Assembly: GCA_002708315.1 (NCBI GenBank)
Contig: PANC01000019.1
Coordinates: forward strand, 1 to 64,000
Length of the DNA: 64,000 nucleotides
Reading direction: 5' to 3'
Source: Lentimicrobiaceae bacterium
Lineage (GTDB): Bacteria; Bacteroidota; Bacteroidia; Bacteroidales; F082
Translations under genes and position numbers: made by a program
The notes under the pieces: generated by a model
The model's database searches: none
What the model saw: the letters and a program-made list of their open reading frames with translations, nothing else
Told to the model about the DNA's origin: nothing
In this document: positions 45,069-53,445 of the stretch, one piece after another
Position numbering within the stretch: the first letter of the stretch is position 1
Layout: every line of letters starts with the position of its first letter

Positions 45069-45076
45069 CAAAAGTA
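45069..45076 (-). promoter_or_regulatory. -7 promoter element for carboxylase operon
   Basis: TACTTTTG on the minus strand; start near 45065, so the 11-bp hairpin arm begins only about 4 bases into the transcript. Confidence 0.5.
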
Positions 45077-45400
45077 TATCAAAATCCCAAACCATCATGC
45101 CTTTTTATCTTCATAAGCACAAAATAAATTTTTAACTTACTGAAAATGTGTTGTTAATGATGCCAATCCAGAGCAAATAATAAATTGTCGTTTAGCGATA
45201 AAATTATCACAATGTCGTATCGTTTTTTAGGATATTATATTGGTATTAAGGTAGTAACAATGATGTTCCAAATTAAAAACTAAAATTGTACATTGAAACT
45301 TAAAGACATAATTAAATAGTATATAACAGCATCTACTTTTGAATTGAATGATGAATTAAAAATATTTACTTTCCCATTTCTTTCTCATTTGAAAATATCA

Positions 45401-45431
45401 TTGACGACTTACCAAAATTATTGTACCTTTG
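45401..45431 (+). promoter_or_regulatory. Promoter of T9SS-protein/gntR operon (TTG, 20 bases, TACCTTTG)
   Basis: TTG at 45401-45403, 20 bases, and TACCTTTG at 45424-45431. Start predicted near 45435, just before the TATGAACATAT operator repeats. Confidence 0.7.
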
Positions 45432-45443
45432 TTACTTATTATG

Positions 45444-45462
45444 TATGAACATATGAACATAT
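45444..45462 (+). promoter_or_regulatory. Putative GntR operator, direct-repeat form
   Basis: TATGAACATAT occurs twice, overlapping with an 8-base period (45444-45454 and 45452-45462). The same 11-mer forms both arms of the palindrome at the susC promoter. It begins about 10 bases after the start site, a repressor position. The GntR gene is the third gene of this operon, so autoregulation is likely. Confidence 0.6.
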
Positions 45463-45485
45463 ATATAAACTAAAGGATTCTAGCG

Positions 45486-46334
45486 ATGAAAAAAAACTTT
45501 ACTCTTAAAAATGGCTTTGGAAAAAATTCCATGTTTAAAAGCCTAACTGTAGCAACCCTCTTCTCATTCCTGTTTTTTATGGGATGTTATGAATGGAAAA
45601 CCATAATTCAGCCTGATTATGCAACCGTGAATTCATATTTTGATGTATTTCTAAGTGCCCATGATGATGGAAATCCAGATAATGACTGGACAAATCCTGA
45701 TCTTCATGATTATGGGTTGTTTGGTGTTATGCTTCCTGATAGCTGGACTGTTGGGGACAGTATCCCATTTACAATTATCTGTACTAACCCTGAGTACAAT
45801 AATTCAGGAATATTACTCTGGAGCGCTGATAGGTCCCAAACTCTTGAGGATTCGATTCCATCTCCGAATGGATATTACTGGTGGGGTGCCGCAACTAGCG
45901 CTGAAGCTTCACTAATATATTTTGATAGTTTATATATGGAACCAAGGATATATACTGGAAGCACTCCCGGCAACTATTTCCTTCGTTATTCCATTGGTGA
46001 TATTGACTATTGGGATAGAAACCCTGCAGATGATGTAAGTGACCCTATTCCAATTACCCTGATAGACAATACAGGGATAGATGAATTTCTTTCTTCTTCA
46101 AATATCACCCTGTATCCTAATCCAGCTTCAGAATATTTCAACATTGATATAAACATCTACAGGAATGAACTTATAGTTTGTGAGATTTATGATATAACTG
46201 GAAAGATAATTTATAATCAGGAAATTACTAGTAAAAGCACCCGAATCAATATTCCTGACCTATCCCAGGGTATTTACTTTGTAAACCTTAGAAACGGAGA
46301 GTCTGAAAAGTCACATAAGATTCTCGTTAAATAG
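45486..46334 (+). CDS. Exported T9SS-sorted surface protein of the mannoside locus
   Basis: 282 aa; I cannot name the N-terminal family. An N-terminal hydrophobic segment ends in FFMGCYEW, which could be a lipobox. The middle domain (about 40-195) is acidic, rich in Trp, Tyr and Asp, suggesting carbohydrate contact. The C-terminal ~75 residues (LYPNPASEYFNI ... GIYFVNL) are a type A T9SS sorting domain, so the protein should be carried to the cell surface. Start may be at 45486 or at the Met of MFKSLTV (45531). It heads a three-gene operon behind the GntR-type operator. A lipobox and T9SS tail together are unusual. Confidence 0.7.
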   Translation: MKKNFTLKNGFGKNSMFKSLTVATLFSFLFFMGCYEWKTIIQPDYATVNSYFDVFLSAHDDGNPDNDWTNPDLHDYGLFGVMLPDSWTVGDSIPFTIICTNPEYNNSGILLWSADRSQTLEDSIPSPNGYYWWGAATSAEASLIYFDSLYMEPRIYTGSTPGNYFLRYSIGDIDYWDRNPADDVSDPIPITLIDNTGIDEFLSSSNITLYPNPASEYFNIDINIYRNELIVCEIYDITGKIIYNQEITSKSTRINIPDLSQGIYFVNLRNGESEKSHKILVK

Positions 46335-46344
46335 TAACTATTTT

Positions 46345-46391
46345 AATCTGAAATTGCCAGATTGTTTATCAAATAGCTTTTAATAATCTGG
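46345..46391 (+). promoter_or_regulatory. Intercistronic alternative hairpins
   Basis: CCAGATT (46357-46363) can pair upstream with AATCTG (46345-46350) or downstream with AATCTGG (46385-46391). The two are mutually exclusive. Lies between the first and second genes of the operon; may influence mRNA processing. No T-run follows. Confidence 0.3.
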
Positions 46392-46400
46392 TGATTTCAT

Positions 46401-47747
46401 ATGCATATGCTTTTGAACAGGTTTATCTTTTCAATTTTAGCTTTGTTTTTTTTAGTCTTGTGGATTCAAGGAAGTTCACAGGGAATACCTGACACAGCAT
46501 TCAATCAGTCAATCAGAGTCCAGAATGGAGGCTGGGTTGCAGGGGATGCAACGTTCTCTATTTACCTTCCTGACAACAGAACCTTGTGGTTATTCGGGGA
46601 TAGTTTTATCGGAACGGTAAATGAAGATAGTTCGCTCGCTCCAGGAGCAAGTATGATTAGAAACTGTGCCATTGTTCAAGAGGATGAAATCATGTTTGCA
46701 CTTTACAATGGAAGCTTCGGTGAACCTGAGGATTTTGTGTCTACAAACTATCCTGACTCAACATGGTTTTGGCCAGAACATGGAATGGTAGAAAATGATA
46801 CTCTGAAAATAATATTTTCCGAGTTTGGCAAAACGGATGGAACACCCGGCTGGAATTTTGAATATCTTAATGCATGGATAATATATCTTTCATATCCAGG
46901 ATTAGAATACATTAATCAAGTCAAGCTTCCATACTTTGAAGAAAATGGAGTAATGTATGGTGACAGGTTATTGGAGCACGATGGCTATACATATATTTTT
47001 GGAAGAAAACCCGTTAGTCCTGATTACAATATTCCAATGCCCCATATAGCTAGAGTTCCATCAGGAGACATTTTATCAGAATGGGAATTTTATGATGGAA
47101 ATCACTGGACATCAAATTCATCTTCATCAAAAAAAATATCTGATCAGCCTGTTTCTCAACAATATGGAGTTTTCAAATATCAGGATAAGTTTGTGATGAT
47201 TACCCAGGAGATATGGTTGGGGACACATATATATTCAATGGTTTCAAACCAGCCTTACGGGCCGTGGAGTAACCTTGAAGTTATTTATATCACCCCTCTC
47301 CCATATGAAGATATGTTCACATACAATGCCTATCCTCATAGTCAGTTTAATGATAATAATGAGTTACTGGTATCTTACAATTCAAATGGAGACTTTTTTG
47401 AAATCTTCAACAATATTGAATTATACAGACCAAGATTCCTCAGAATTCCATATTCAACGATACATCCTTCCTTTACGTCATCGGATATAATTGAACAGAA
47501 CGAAAGATCAGAATTAATCCTTTATCCAAATCCATCAGATAATTCACTGTACGTCAAAATACCAGATACTGAAGTAACTTTTGAGGAAGCAGTTTTATTT
47601 AATGCGCGGGGTGAAAAAGTGGGAGTTTTTACAATATCCGGAATTAGCTACAATGATAATTATATTAAAGTTCCGACTAAAAATTTAGCTACAGGATTTT
47701 ATATAATCAATATTGGAAGCAGTTTTGGAAGATTCATACATAAATAA
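46401..47747 (+). CDS. DUF5005-like beta-propeller protein with T9SS sorting domain
   Basis: 448 aa. Signal peptide (to about SSQG, residue 28), then a domain of about 330 residues that matches, block for block, the protein encoded at 49331-50443: NRTLWLFGDSFIGTVN, WFWPEHGMVENDTLKI, HIARVPSGDILSEWEFYDG, QYGVFKYQDKFVMITQE. I associate this with the DUF5005/DUF4185 group, a glycan-locus propeller family of unproven activity. The C-terminal ~75 residues (LILYPNPSDNSLYV ... GFYIINI) form a T9SS type A sorting domain. It is probably a surface glycan-binding or glycan-cleaving protein. Confidence 0.72.
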   Translation: MHMLLNRFIFSILALFFLVLWIQGSSQGIPDTAFNQSIRVQNGGWVAGDATFSIYLPDNRTLWLFGDSFIGTVNEDSSLAPGASMIRNCAIVQEDEIMFALYNGSFGEPEDFVSTNYPDSTWFWPEHGMVENDTLKIIFSEFGKTDGTPGWNFEYLNAWIIYLSYPGLEYINQVKLPYFEENGVMYGDRLLEHDGYTYIFGRKPVSPDYNIPMPHIARVPSGDILSEWEFYDGNHWTSNSSSSKKISDQPVSQQYGVFKYQDKFVMITQEIWLGTHIYSMVSNQPYGPWSNLEVIYITPLPYEDMFTYNAYPHSQFNDNNELLVSYNSNGDFFEIFNNIELYRPRFLRIPYSTIHPSFTSSDIIEQNERSELILYPNPSDNSLYVKIPDTEVTFEEAVLFNARGEKVGVFTISGISYNDNYIKVPTKNLATGFYIINIGSSFGRFIHK

Positions 47748-47772
47748 TCTATTTTTGCTCTGATTTCATATT

Positions 47773-48501
47773 ATGAAAATTGTAATAGATCATAAGAGTT
47801 TAGTGCCCTTGCATGCTCAGGTAGAAGCCTTGGTAAGGGAAATGATAAAGCAACCCGAATATCGTAACGGTGCATTTCTGCCCAATGAGATGAGTCTTGC
47901 AAATCAGCTTGGTATATCAAGAAATACTGTACGGCAAGCCTTCAATAAACTTGTATATGAAGGTTTGTTGGTTAGAAAAAAAGGTGTTGGCACAAGAGTA
48001 GCTGACAGTAATGTGAACACAAGAGCGCAAAACTGGTTGAGTTTCTCCCAAGAGATGAGGGGAGCAGGAATTGAAATTATCAATTTTGATTTAAAAATAT
48101 CCTGGACAGAATCCGATGACAAAATATCTATGTTCTTTGATATTCCATTAGGTAAAAAAATACTAAAACTTGAAAGACTTCGTGGACGCGATAATTATCC
48201 CTTTGTTTATTTTGTATCATATTTCCATCCACGAATTGGGCTTACAGGCGATGAAGACTTCAATAGACCCTTATATGAAATTCTAGAAAAAGATTATTCA
48301 GTTATTGTAAAACTATCAAAGGAAGAAATTTGTGCCGGACTTGCAGGTGAAGAGATTGGCAATACTCTGGGAATTGGGTCTGATAAGCCAATCCTGATAA
48401 GAAAAAGGTTTGTTTATGATCCAGGCGGCAGGCCAGTGGAATATAACCTTGGTTATTACCGTGCAGATAGCTTTACCTACACCATTGAAAGTGAAAGGTA
48501 A
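47773..48501 (+). CDS. GntR-family (HutC/UTRA) transcriptional regulator of the mannoside locus
   Basis: 242 aa. N-terminal winged helix-turn-helix (about 1-75: PNEMSLANQLGISRNTVRQAFNKL) with the KGVGTRV wing, then a UTRA effector domain (about 90-240; EYNLGYYRADSFTY at the end). UTRA-type regulators usually repress and are released by a sugar phosphate or similar metabolite. It sits 25 bases after the DUF5005-like gene, in the middle of the locus. The shared TATGAACATAT motif at both operon promoters is the obvious target. It replaces the HTCS/SusR/ECF-type regulators common for SusCD loci. Confidence 0.9.
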   Translation: MKIVIDHKSLVPLHAQVEALVREMIKQPEYRNGAFLPNEMSLANQLGISRNTVRQAFNKLVYEGLLVRKKGVGTRVADSNVNTRAQNWLSFSQEMRGAGIEIINFDLKISWTESDDKISMFFDIPLGKKILKLERLRGRDNYPFVYFVSYFHPRIGLTGDEDFNRPLYEILEKDYSVIVKLSKEEICAGLAGEEIGNTLGIGSDKPILIRKRFVYDPGGRPVEYNLGYYRADSFTYTIESER

Positions 48502-48514
48502 CTTTAGTCAGCGC

Positions 48515-48529
48515 TAATATGTTAATATG
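48515..48529. promoter_or_regulatory. Possible third operator half-site between convergent operons
   Basis: TAATATGTTAATATG matches 14 of 15 bases of the left half of the susC operator (TAATATGTTCATATG). It lies between the 3' ends of the gntR gene and the esterase gene, where no promoter is expected. May be chance in AT-rich DNA. Confidence 0.25.
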
Positions 48530-48540
48530 GCAGCAATTTC

Positions 48541-49326
48541 TTATTTAAAGAAAAACTCGAAATGGCCATCTATGGCTGAACGCCAATAACTGGAGTTGTG
48601 AGATCCTTTGCTACTAATAAATTTTACATCAATATCATTTTCTTTACATACATCAATAGTTGCAATATTGATATTATAGAAAGAATCTTCTGTGCCACAA
48701 CTAACAATTATTCCATTTTCTGAGGTTTTAAGTTTTTCAATATTCCAGATAACAGAATAGTCTTTTAATAATTCTTCCGGGTTTTCTGAATCAGACAAAC
48801 CTAATATCCTGCTGATTCCATAGTGTTCAGACCAATCAGTTAAATCAAGTAACCCACTAAGGCTTCCGGCACTTCTGAAATACTCGGTAAATGTTTCAAA
48901 TAAATACAAAGCTCCATGTCCTCCCATACTTAATCCTGTGACAAAAATACTGTCTTTCTGAATATTGTAATTTTCTGCAATCACTGGAGCCAGATCCCAT
49001 GAAAAAAATGTTGCCCAGTCATTTTCGTTCTTTGCCGGGCTATTAATATACCATGAATCGTATAATCCATCGGGGCAAACAATTATTGTATTGTATTTAT
49101 TAGCATATGATTGACAGTCAATAATATCATCCCAATAATGGTAATTTCCAGCCCACCCATGAAGTAAATATACCACAGGAAAAGCATTCTGAAGCTCACC
49201 ATTATCCGGGGTAAAAACCAATACCGTATCAGGAGAAACCAAATAACTTGAATTAATTATCAATTGTTGCTGAGCGTTTAAAATAATACTAAACAACAGT
49301 AATAATGCAATGATTATATTTTTCAT
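48541..49326 (-). CDS. Secreted alpha/beta-hydrolase esterase (esterase D-like)
   Basis: 261 aa with signal peptide (to LNAQ). Catalytic Ser is in GLSMGGHGAL (about residue 123), Asp probably in CGTEDSFYN, His in KGSHNSSYW; oxyanion region LLHGWAGNYHYW. It belongs to the esterase D / feruloyl-acetyl xylan esterase type group. Last gene of the eight-gene operon, 4 bases after the DUF5005-like gene. Likely removes acyl groups from the glycan; the ester is not known. Confidence 0.85.
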   Translation of the reverse strand: MKNIIIALLLLFSIILNAQQQLIINSSYLVSPDTVLVFTPDNGELQNAFPVVYLLHGWAGNYHYWDDIIDCQSYANKYNTIIVCPDGLYDSWYINSPAKNENDWATFFSWDLAPVIAENYNIQKDSIFVTGLSMGGHGALYLFETFTEYFRSAGSLSGLLDLTDWSEHYGISRILGLSDSENPEELLKDYSVIWNIEKLKTSENGIIVSCGTEDSFYNINIATIDVCKENDIDVKFISSKGSHNSSYWRSAIDGHFEFFFK

Positions 49327-49330
49327 GGAT

Positions 49331-50443
49331 TTAATTATTTAAAATTTTATCCATGTTCACTCTTATAAATACAGGACGGTATTTACTAGCATCCTCAAAT
49401 AAGTCATCCAAATTAAAGCTGTTCACACAATATGAGATAAGCAATTCATTATCATGAATTAGATGTGGATGTGCCACCGGATTGTATGCGAAAAGATCCT
49501 TTTCCTTAACCAGTGGCTGAAGTTTCCATAATTCCTTTTTGTTGGTCCACCCAGTATAGGGATTGTCAGATGTAACAGAGTAAATACTACTTGCCAGAAA
49601 ATCCCCTGATTGAGTAATCATCACATATTTGTTGTCATACTTAAATACGCTAAATTGCTCTGATCCTTTGAAATCAGTCATTGGTTTTGCAAGTTTTGAA
49701 TCTAATACCCAGCTTTCTCCTGTATAAAACTCCCAGTCTGCTAATATATTTCCCTTAGGAGCGCGGGCAACATACGGAAATTTATCACCCGCACCATAGA
49801 TGTATGTGAAATCAGGATCATCATCACAAACGGCATGACCCCAGTGAATCTCAACTTCGCCCGGATAATCAAAATGATCGATTTTTTCTAATGCCAGATC
49901 AGGCAGACTAAAAGTAGCAATGTTTGCATTTGTCCATCTAAATCCCCAGTTGCCTGTATCAGCCTGATAAAAGCCTGTCATAAAGACCATCAGTTTACCA
50001 TTTTCAACGAACCCATCGCCTGGCCAGTACCACAAAGAATCTTCAGAAAACTCGGTTCCTTTAACTGCTTCTGGAGGTATTACAAGTGAAGATTCCCATC
50101 CATCAATAATATTGTATAAACTTTTTAAAGAATCACCATCCTGGACTGCCATGGCATTTCTAATAAATACCGGTGATCTTTTATCACGACCACCATCCGG
50201 ATTAACAGTTCCTAAAAATGAGTCTCCAAAAATCCAAACTGTTCTTTTATCGGGAAGCTCTACTGAATAAAAGCCATCGGCACCGGTTACTCCACAACAA
50301 TCACGAGCAAAATAGTTGGTATAATACTCATCAACAAAAACATTTCTTGTGTTGTTGGGTTGTTCCTTTTCATTACTGTTAATACATGATGCAATTAGTA
50401 TTGAAACAGTAAATATTTGTATGGCAATGGTTTTCATATTCAT
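49331..50443 (-). CDS. DUF5005-like lipoprotein
   Basis: 370 aa. N-terminal lipobox LIASC (about residue 20), so a lipoprotein. The propeller-like domain repeats the blocks of the T9SS paralogue: KRTVWIFGDSFLGTVN, LWYWPGDGFVENGKL, YVARAPKGNILADWEFYTG, QFSVFKYDNKYVMITQ. The conserved GDSF, WPGDGF and H-rich segments could form an active site, but no activity is established. It lies 4 bases after the GH92-SGNH gene and 4 before the esterase. It lacks the sorting domain, so it differs from the paralogue in location rather than fold. Confidence 0.75.
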   Translation of the reverse strand: MNMKTIAIQIFTVSILIASCINSNEKEQPNNTRNVFVDEYYTNYFARDCCGVTGADGFYSVELPDKRTVWIFGDSFLGTVNPDGGRDKRSPVFIRNAMAVQDGDSLKSLYNIIDGWESSLVIPPEAVKGTEFSEDSLWYWPGDGFVENGKLMVFMTGFYQADTGNWGFRWTNANIATFSLPDLALEKIDHFDYPGEVEIHWGHAVCDDDPDFTYIYGAGDKFPYVARAPKGNILADWEFYTGESWVLDSKLAKPMTDFKGSEQFSVFKYDNKYVMITQSGDFLASSIYSVTSDNPYTGWTNKKELWKLQPLVKEKDLFAYNPVAHPHLIHDNELLISYCVNSFNLDDLFEDASKYRPVFIRVNMDKILNN

Positions 50444-50447
50444 TTTT

Positions 50448-53441
50448 TTATTCTTCTACATATTTTTGAATTGCCTCTTTCCAAACTTGATATCCTTTAC
50501 CATTCAGGTGTAATCCGTCCAAACTATAGTCAGGATTTAGTTTATTATCATCATTAGAAAAAATTGAAAATAGTTCAATGTATTCGATGCTTTTTTCTGC
50601 AGAAAGCTTTTCCAAATGTGTATTAATTTGCATGATATCACTGGTACTACGAGTGTAATGAATGGCATCATCAACCGGTAGCACACTTTGAATATAAATT
50701 TTGGTATCAGGGCATATGATTTCAATACTATCAATAATCTTTGTGTAATTGGATACAACATAATCCACAGTTTTACCATAGGCCATATCATTGGTTCCAA
50801 TCATTATAAATATCTTGGAAGGTTTAGAGCTAATAATCTCATCAAGTCGTTCCAATACACCGTCGGTATCATCCCCGCCAATACCTCGGTTTTTAATATT
50901 TGGATTTTGGAATAATTCGGCCCATTCACAACCATCGGTTATACTATTTCCAAGAAAAATTATCTCATTCTCAGTGTCAGGTAGCAACTCGAAATGCTCC
51001 TTTTTCTGATAGTAATAAGCCCGCATGGCTTTGTTCCATGCTTCCATATCTTCATCAAATTTATCATAAGCCATTATCTCATTAATCTCACCCTGTGTTA
51101 ATATACTGCTCATCGAAGGTGGTGCATCTTCAGGTTTACTTCCCCATTTTTTATTTGGTTTATTTCCCATTTTGAGTTCTAATTTACCTCCGCCCACAAG
51201 CTTCGAATGATAAAACCATGGTTTAGTAAGCTTTTCACCATTAAGCTTTGCCCATTGAATATACTTATTCTCCCTGCTTACATTTTTAGCTTCTATCACG
51301 AAAGTGCCACCCGAATAATAGTTTGAATCAAGTTGAATCATTATTTTCTCAAAGATAGGGCTGCCAATTTCATATATTGGATTTATAGATGCACCGCCAT
51401 CCATCTCAAATAAGCCCATAGCACTCATAACATACCATGCTCCCATTTGCCCCTGATCCTCATCACCGGGCCATGCATCAATGCTATCACCATAAAACCC
51501 ATACATTATTTCACGAACCCACTTTTGAGTGAGCCATGGTGCACCGGCATAATTAAATAAATAAGCAGCTTCCATATTTGGCTGATTTCCATGATTAATA
51601 GGGAGAATGCCAACTCCAATTAAACCATTTTCGTTGAGATGTTCTGAATTAAATCGGTGAGGAAGTGATTTTTGAAATCCTTCTTCCAAGCGGCTTATAT
51701 ATGTTTCTTTTCCAAGTAAATTAAGCAGTCCTTTCTGATCATGGGGAACAAACCATGTGTATTGCCAGGCATTTCCTTCAACAAAACCAGGCCCAAGGAA
51801 TACAGAATGACCATAAGGTGAGAAATCCTCTTTCCAGCTACCATCTGAATTTTTCATCCAAACATAACCCACTTTTTCATTGAAAACATTTTTATAATTA
51901 AAAGCTCTCTTGGTGAATGTCTTAAAATCAGATTCATTTCCTAATGCCATTGCCATCTGACCAACTGTCCAGTCATCATATGCATATTCAAGGGTGTTGC
52001 TAACCGGGCCTTCCTCATTTGGCACAAATCCATATTTTATGTAGGATTCAAGATGGCGATTGCCAACCAATCCTCCGCCAGGATGAGGTTTACCCTGCTC
52101 CATTTGATTGTGTCGAATTGCAGTATATGCCTTATCAACATCATAATTTCTAATACCCTTTTGAAATGCGCTTACAATTAAAGGTATTTCATGTGAGGCA
52201 ACCATAATACTTGAATATTCAATTCCGGTCGGACCTTTAGGAATCCAGCCACCTTTATCATATATTTCAAGTAATGATCGAACCCAGCTATTTGCAATTT
52301 CTGGATGCTGAAGTGTCCAAAGTTGATTCAGATTCCAGAATGTATTCCAAAAGGCGTCTCCACCATAAACAACATCTGAACTATCTTTGAGTTGCTGAAC
52401 CTTTTCATACATATCACGATACTTTCCATTTACATCGCTCCATATAGTGCGACTAGCATATGCCCTATACATGTTTGTATAGAACTTTTTAGTATCTGTT
52501 TCACTTCCTCCGGAAACCTGAATTGTTCCCAGTAGATTATTCCATGTATTCTGGTTATATTTTACCACCTTATCAAAATTCCAGTTAAAGGGATCTAGCT
52601 CAGTTTCCATATTAAGTCTTGCCTGCTCAACACTAACAAGAGAAACGCCAGACTGCATAAGAATTTGTTCTCCTTCATGTGTTTCAAAAGTTACAAATGC
52701 TCCGACGTCCTCGTCTCCATATATTAGAATTATATCATCAGTATTCTCTTGTATTTCTTCGCGAACCCAACCATTGAATGACTTAAATGGCGTATCAAAT
52801 CTGATAACAAAATGGAGGATAAACTCATTATAGTTTGCACCTCTGAGGCTTTGCTGTACTGAATAACCCTCTATTTCTGTATCACTCACCTTCGTAATTC
52901 TTGCAGCAAATATTTCATAGCTATACTCGGTTGAGATTTTTAGGTCGATAATAATGCGTGCATCTTTAGCTTTTGGAAATGTATATCGCTGGAAACCTGC
53001 CCTTGTGGTGGAAGTGAGTTCTGCATTTATATTGTAATCTTCCAAGAACACCTGATAATAACCAGCTCTGGCTACTTCATTTCTATGACTGAATCGTGAC
53101 CTGTATCCCAGATCAGGGTTTGTTTCCGTTCCGGGAATAATTTTTAAAGGGCCAGTAGCAGGCATAGTAAGTAATCCTCCCATTGTCCAAGAATGCAGAT
53201 GTGAAAATCCGGTAATATTGTCTATTTTATACTCATATCCAGCCTTCCATCCTTTCCTTTGATTGTCAGGTGACAGTTTAACCATACCAAAGGGCATGGT
53301 AACACCTGGAAAAAGCATCCATCTGGCAAATGTGGTTCCCATTAGTGGGTCAATATAGTCAACAGGTACTATTCTATTTTTCTGAGCTGATAACTGAAAA
53401 AATATCCCTAGGATAAATGTGATCAATAATAACTTCTTCAT
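50448..53441 (-). CDS. GH92 alpha-mannosidase fused to C-terminal SGNH/GDSL esterase
   Basis: 997 aa. Signal peptide to about residue 20, then GH92 (about 25-765), starting VDYIDPLMGT. The catalytic-acid region SNTLEYAYDD (about 484) and the GDEDQGQMGAWYV motif (about 660) with the base aspartate are intact, so exo-alpha-mannosidase activity (Ca2+-dependent, inverting) is likely. A linker (770-825) leads to an SGNH domain (about 828-997) with block I FLGNSITDG, GTNDMAYGK, and DGLHLNGKGY holding the catalytic Ser, Asn and Asp/His. GH92 alone is about 750 aa, so the fusion adds an esterase, suggesting an acylated mannan. It lies between the ROK and DUF5005 genes in the operon. Confidence 0.93.
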   Translation of the reverse strand: MKKLLLITFILGIFFQLSAQKNRIVPVDYIDPLMGTTFARWMLFPGVTMPFGMVKLSPDNQRKGWKAGYEYKIDNITGFSHLHSWTMGGLLTMPATGPLKIIPGTETNPDLGYRSRFSHRNEVARAGYYQVFLEDYNINAELTSTTRAGFQRYTFPKAKDARIIIDLKISTEYSYEIFAARITKVSDTEIEGYSVQQSLRGANYNEFILHFVIRFDTPFKSFNGWVREEIQENTDDIILIYGDEDVGAFVTFETHEGEQILMQSGVSLVSVEQARLNMETELDPFNWNFDKVVKYNQNTWNNLLGTIQVSGGSETDTKKFYTNMYRAYASRTIWSDVNGKYRDMYEKVQQLKDSSDVVYGGDAFWNTFWNLNQLWTLQHPEIANSWVRSLLEIYDKGGWIPKGPTGIEYSSIMVASHEIPLIVSAFQKGIRNYDVDKAYTAIRHNQMEQGKPHPGGGLVGNRHLESYIKYGFVPNEEGPVSNTLEYAYDDWTVGQMAMALGNESDFKTFTKRAFNYKNVFNEKVGYVWMKNSDGSWKEDFSPYGHSVFLGPGFVEGNAWQYTWFVPHDQKGLLNLLGKETYISRLEEGFQKSLPHRFNSEHLNENGLIGVGILPINHGNQPNMEAAYLFNYAGAPWLTQKWVREIMYGFYGDSIDAWPGDEDQGQMGAWYVMSAMGLFEMDGGASINPIYEIGSPIFEKIMIQLDSNYYSGGTFVIEAKNVSRENKYIQWAKLNGEKLTKPWFYHSKLVGGGKLELKMGNKPNKKWGSKPEDAPPSMSSILTQGEINEIMAYDKFDEDMEAWNKAMRAYYYQKKEHFELLPDTENEIIFLGNSITDGCEWAELFQNPNIKNRGIGGDDTDGVLERLDEIISSKPSKIFIMIGTNDMAYGKTVDYVVSNYTKIIDSIEIICPDTKIYIQSVLPVDDAIHYTRSTSDIMQINTHLEKLSAEKSIEYIELFSIFSNDDNKLNPDYSLDGLHLNGKGYQVWKEAIQKYVEE

Positions 53442-53445
53442 AATA

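Larger units (their letters stand above)
44985..45485. other. 500-base divergent intergenic region before the mannoside locus
   Basis: Holds, on the minus strand, the carboxylase promoter (45069-45076) and a leader hairpin (45011-45061), and on the plus strand the operon promoter and operator at 45401-45464. Between 45100 and 45380 I see only AT-rich DNA with no ORF or RNA gene. Confidence 0.5.
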
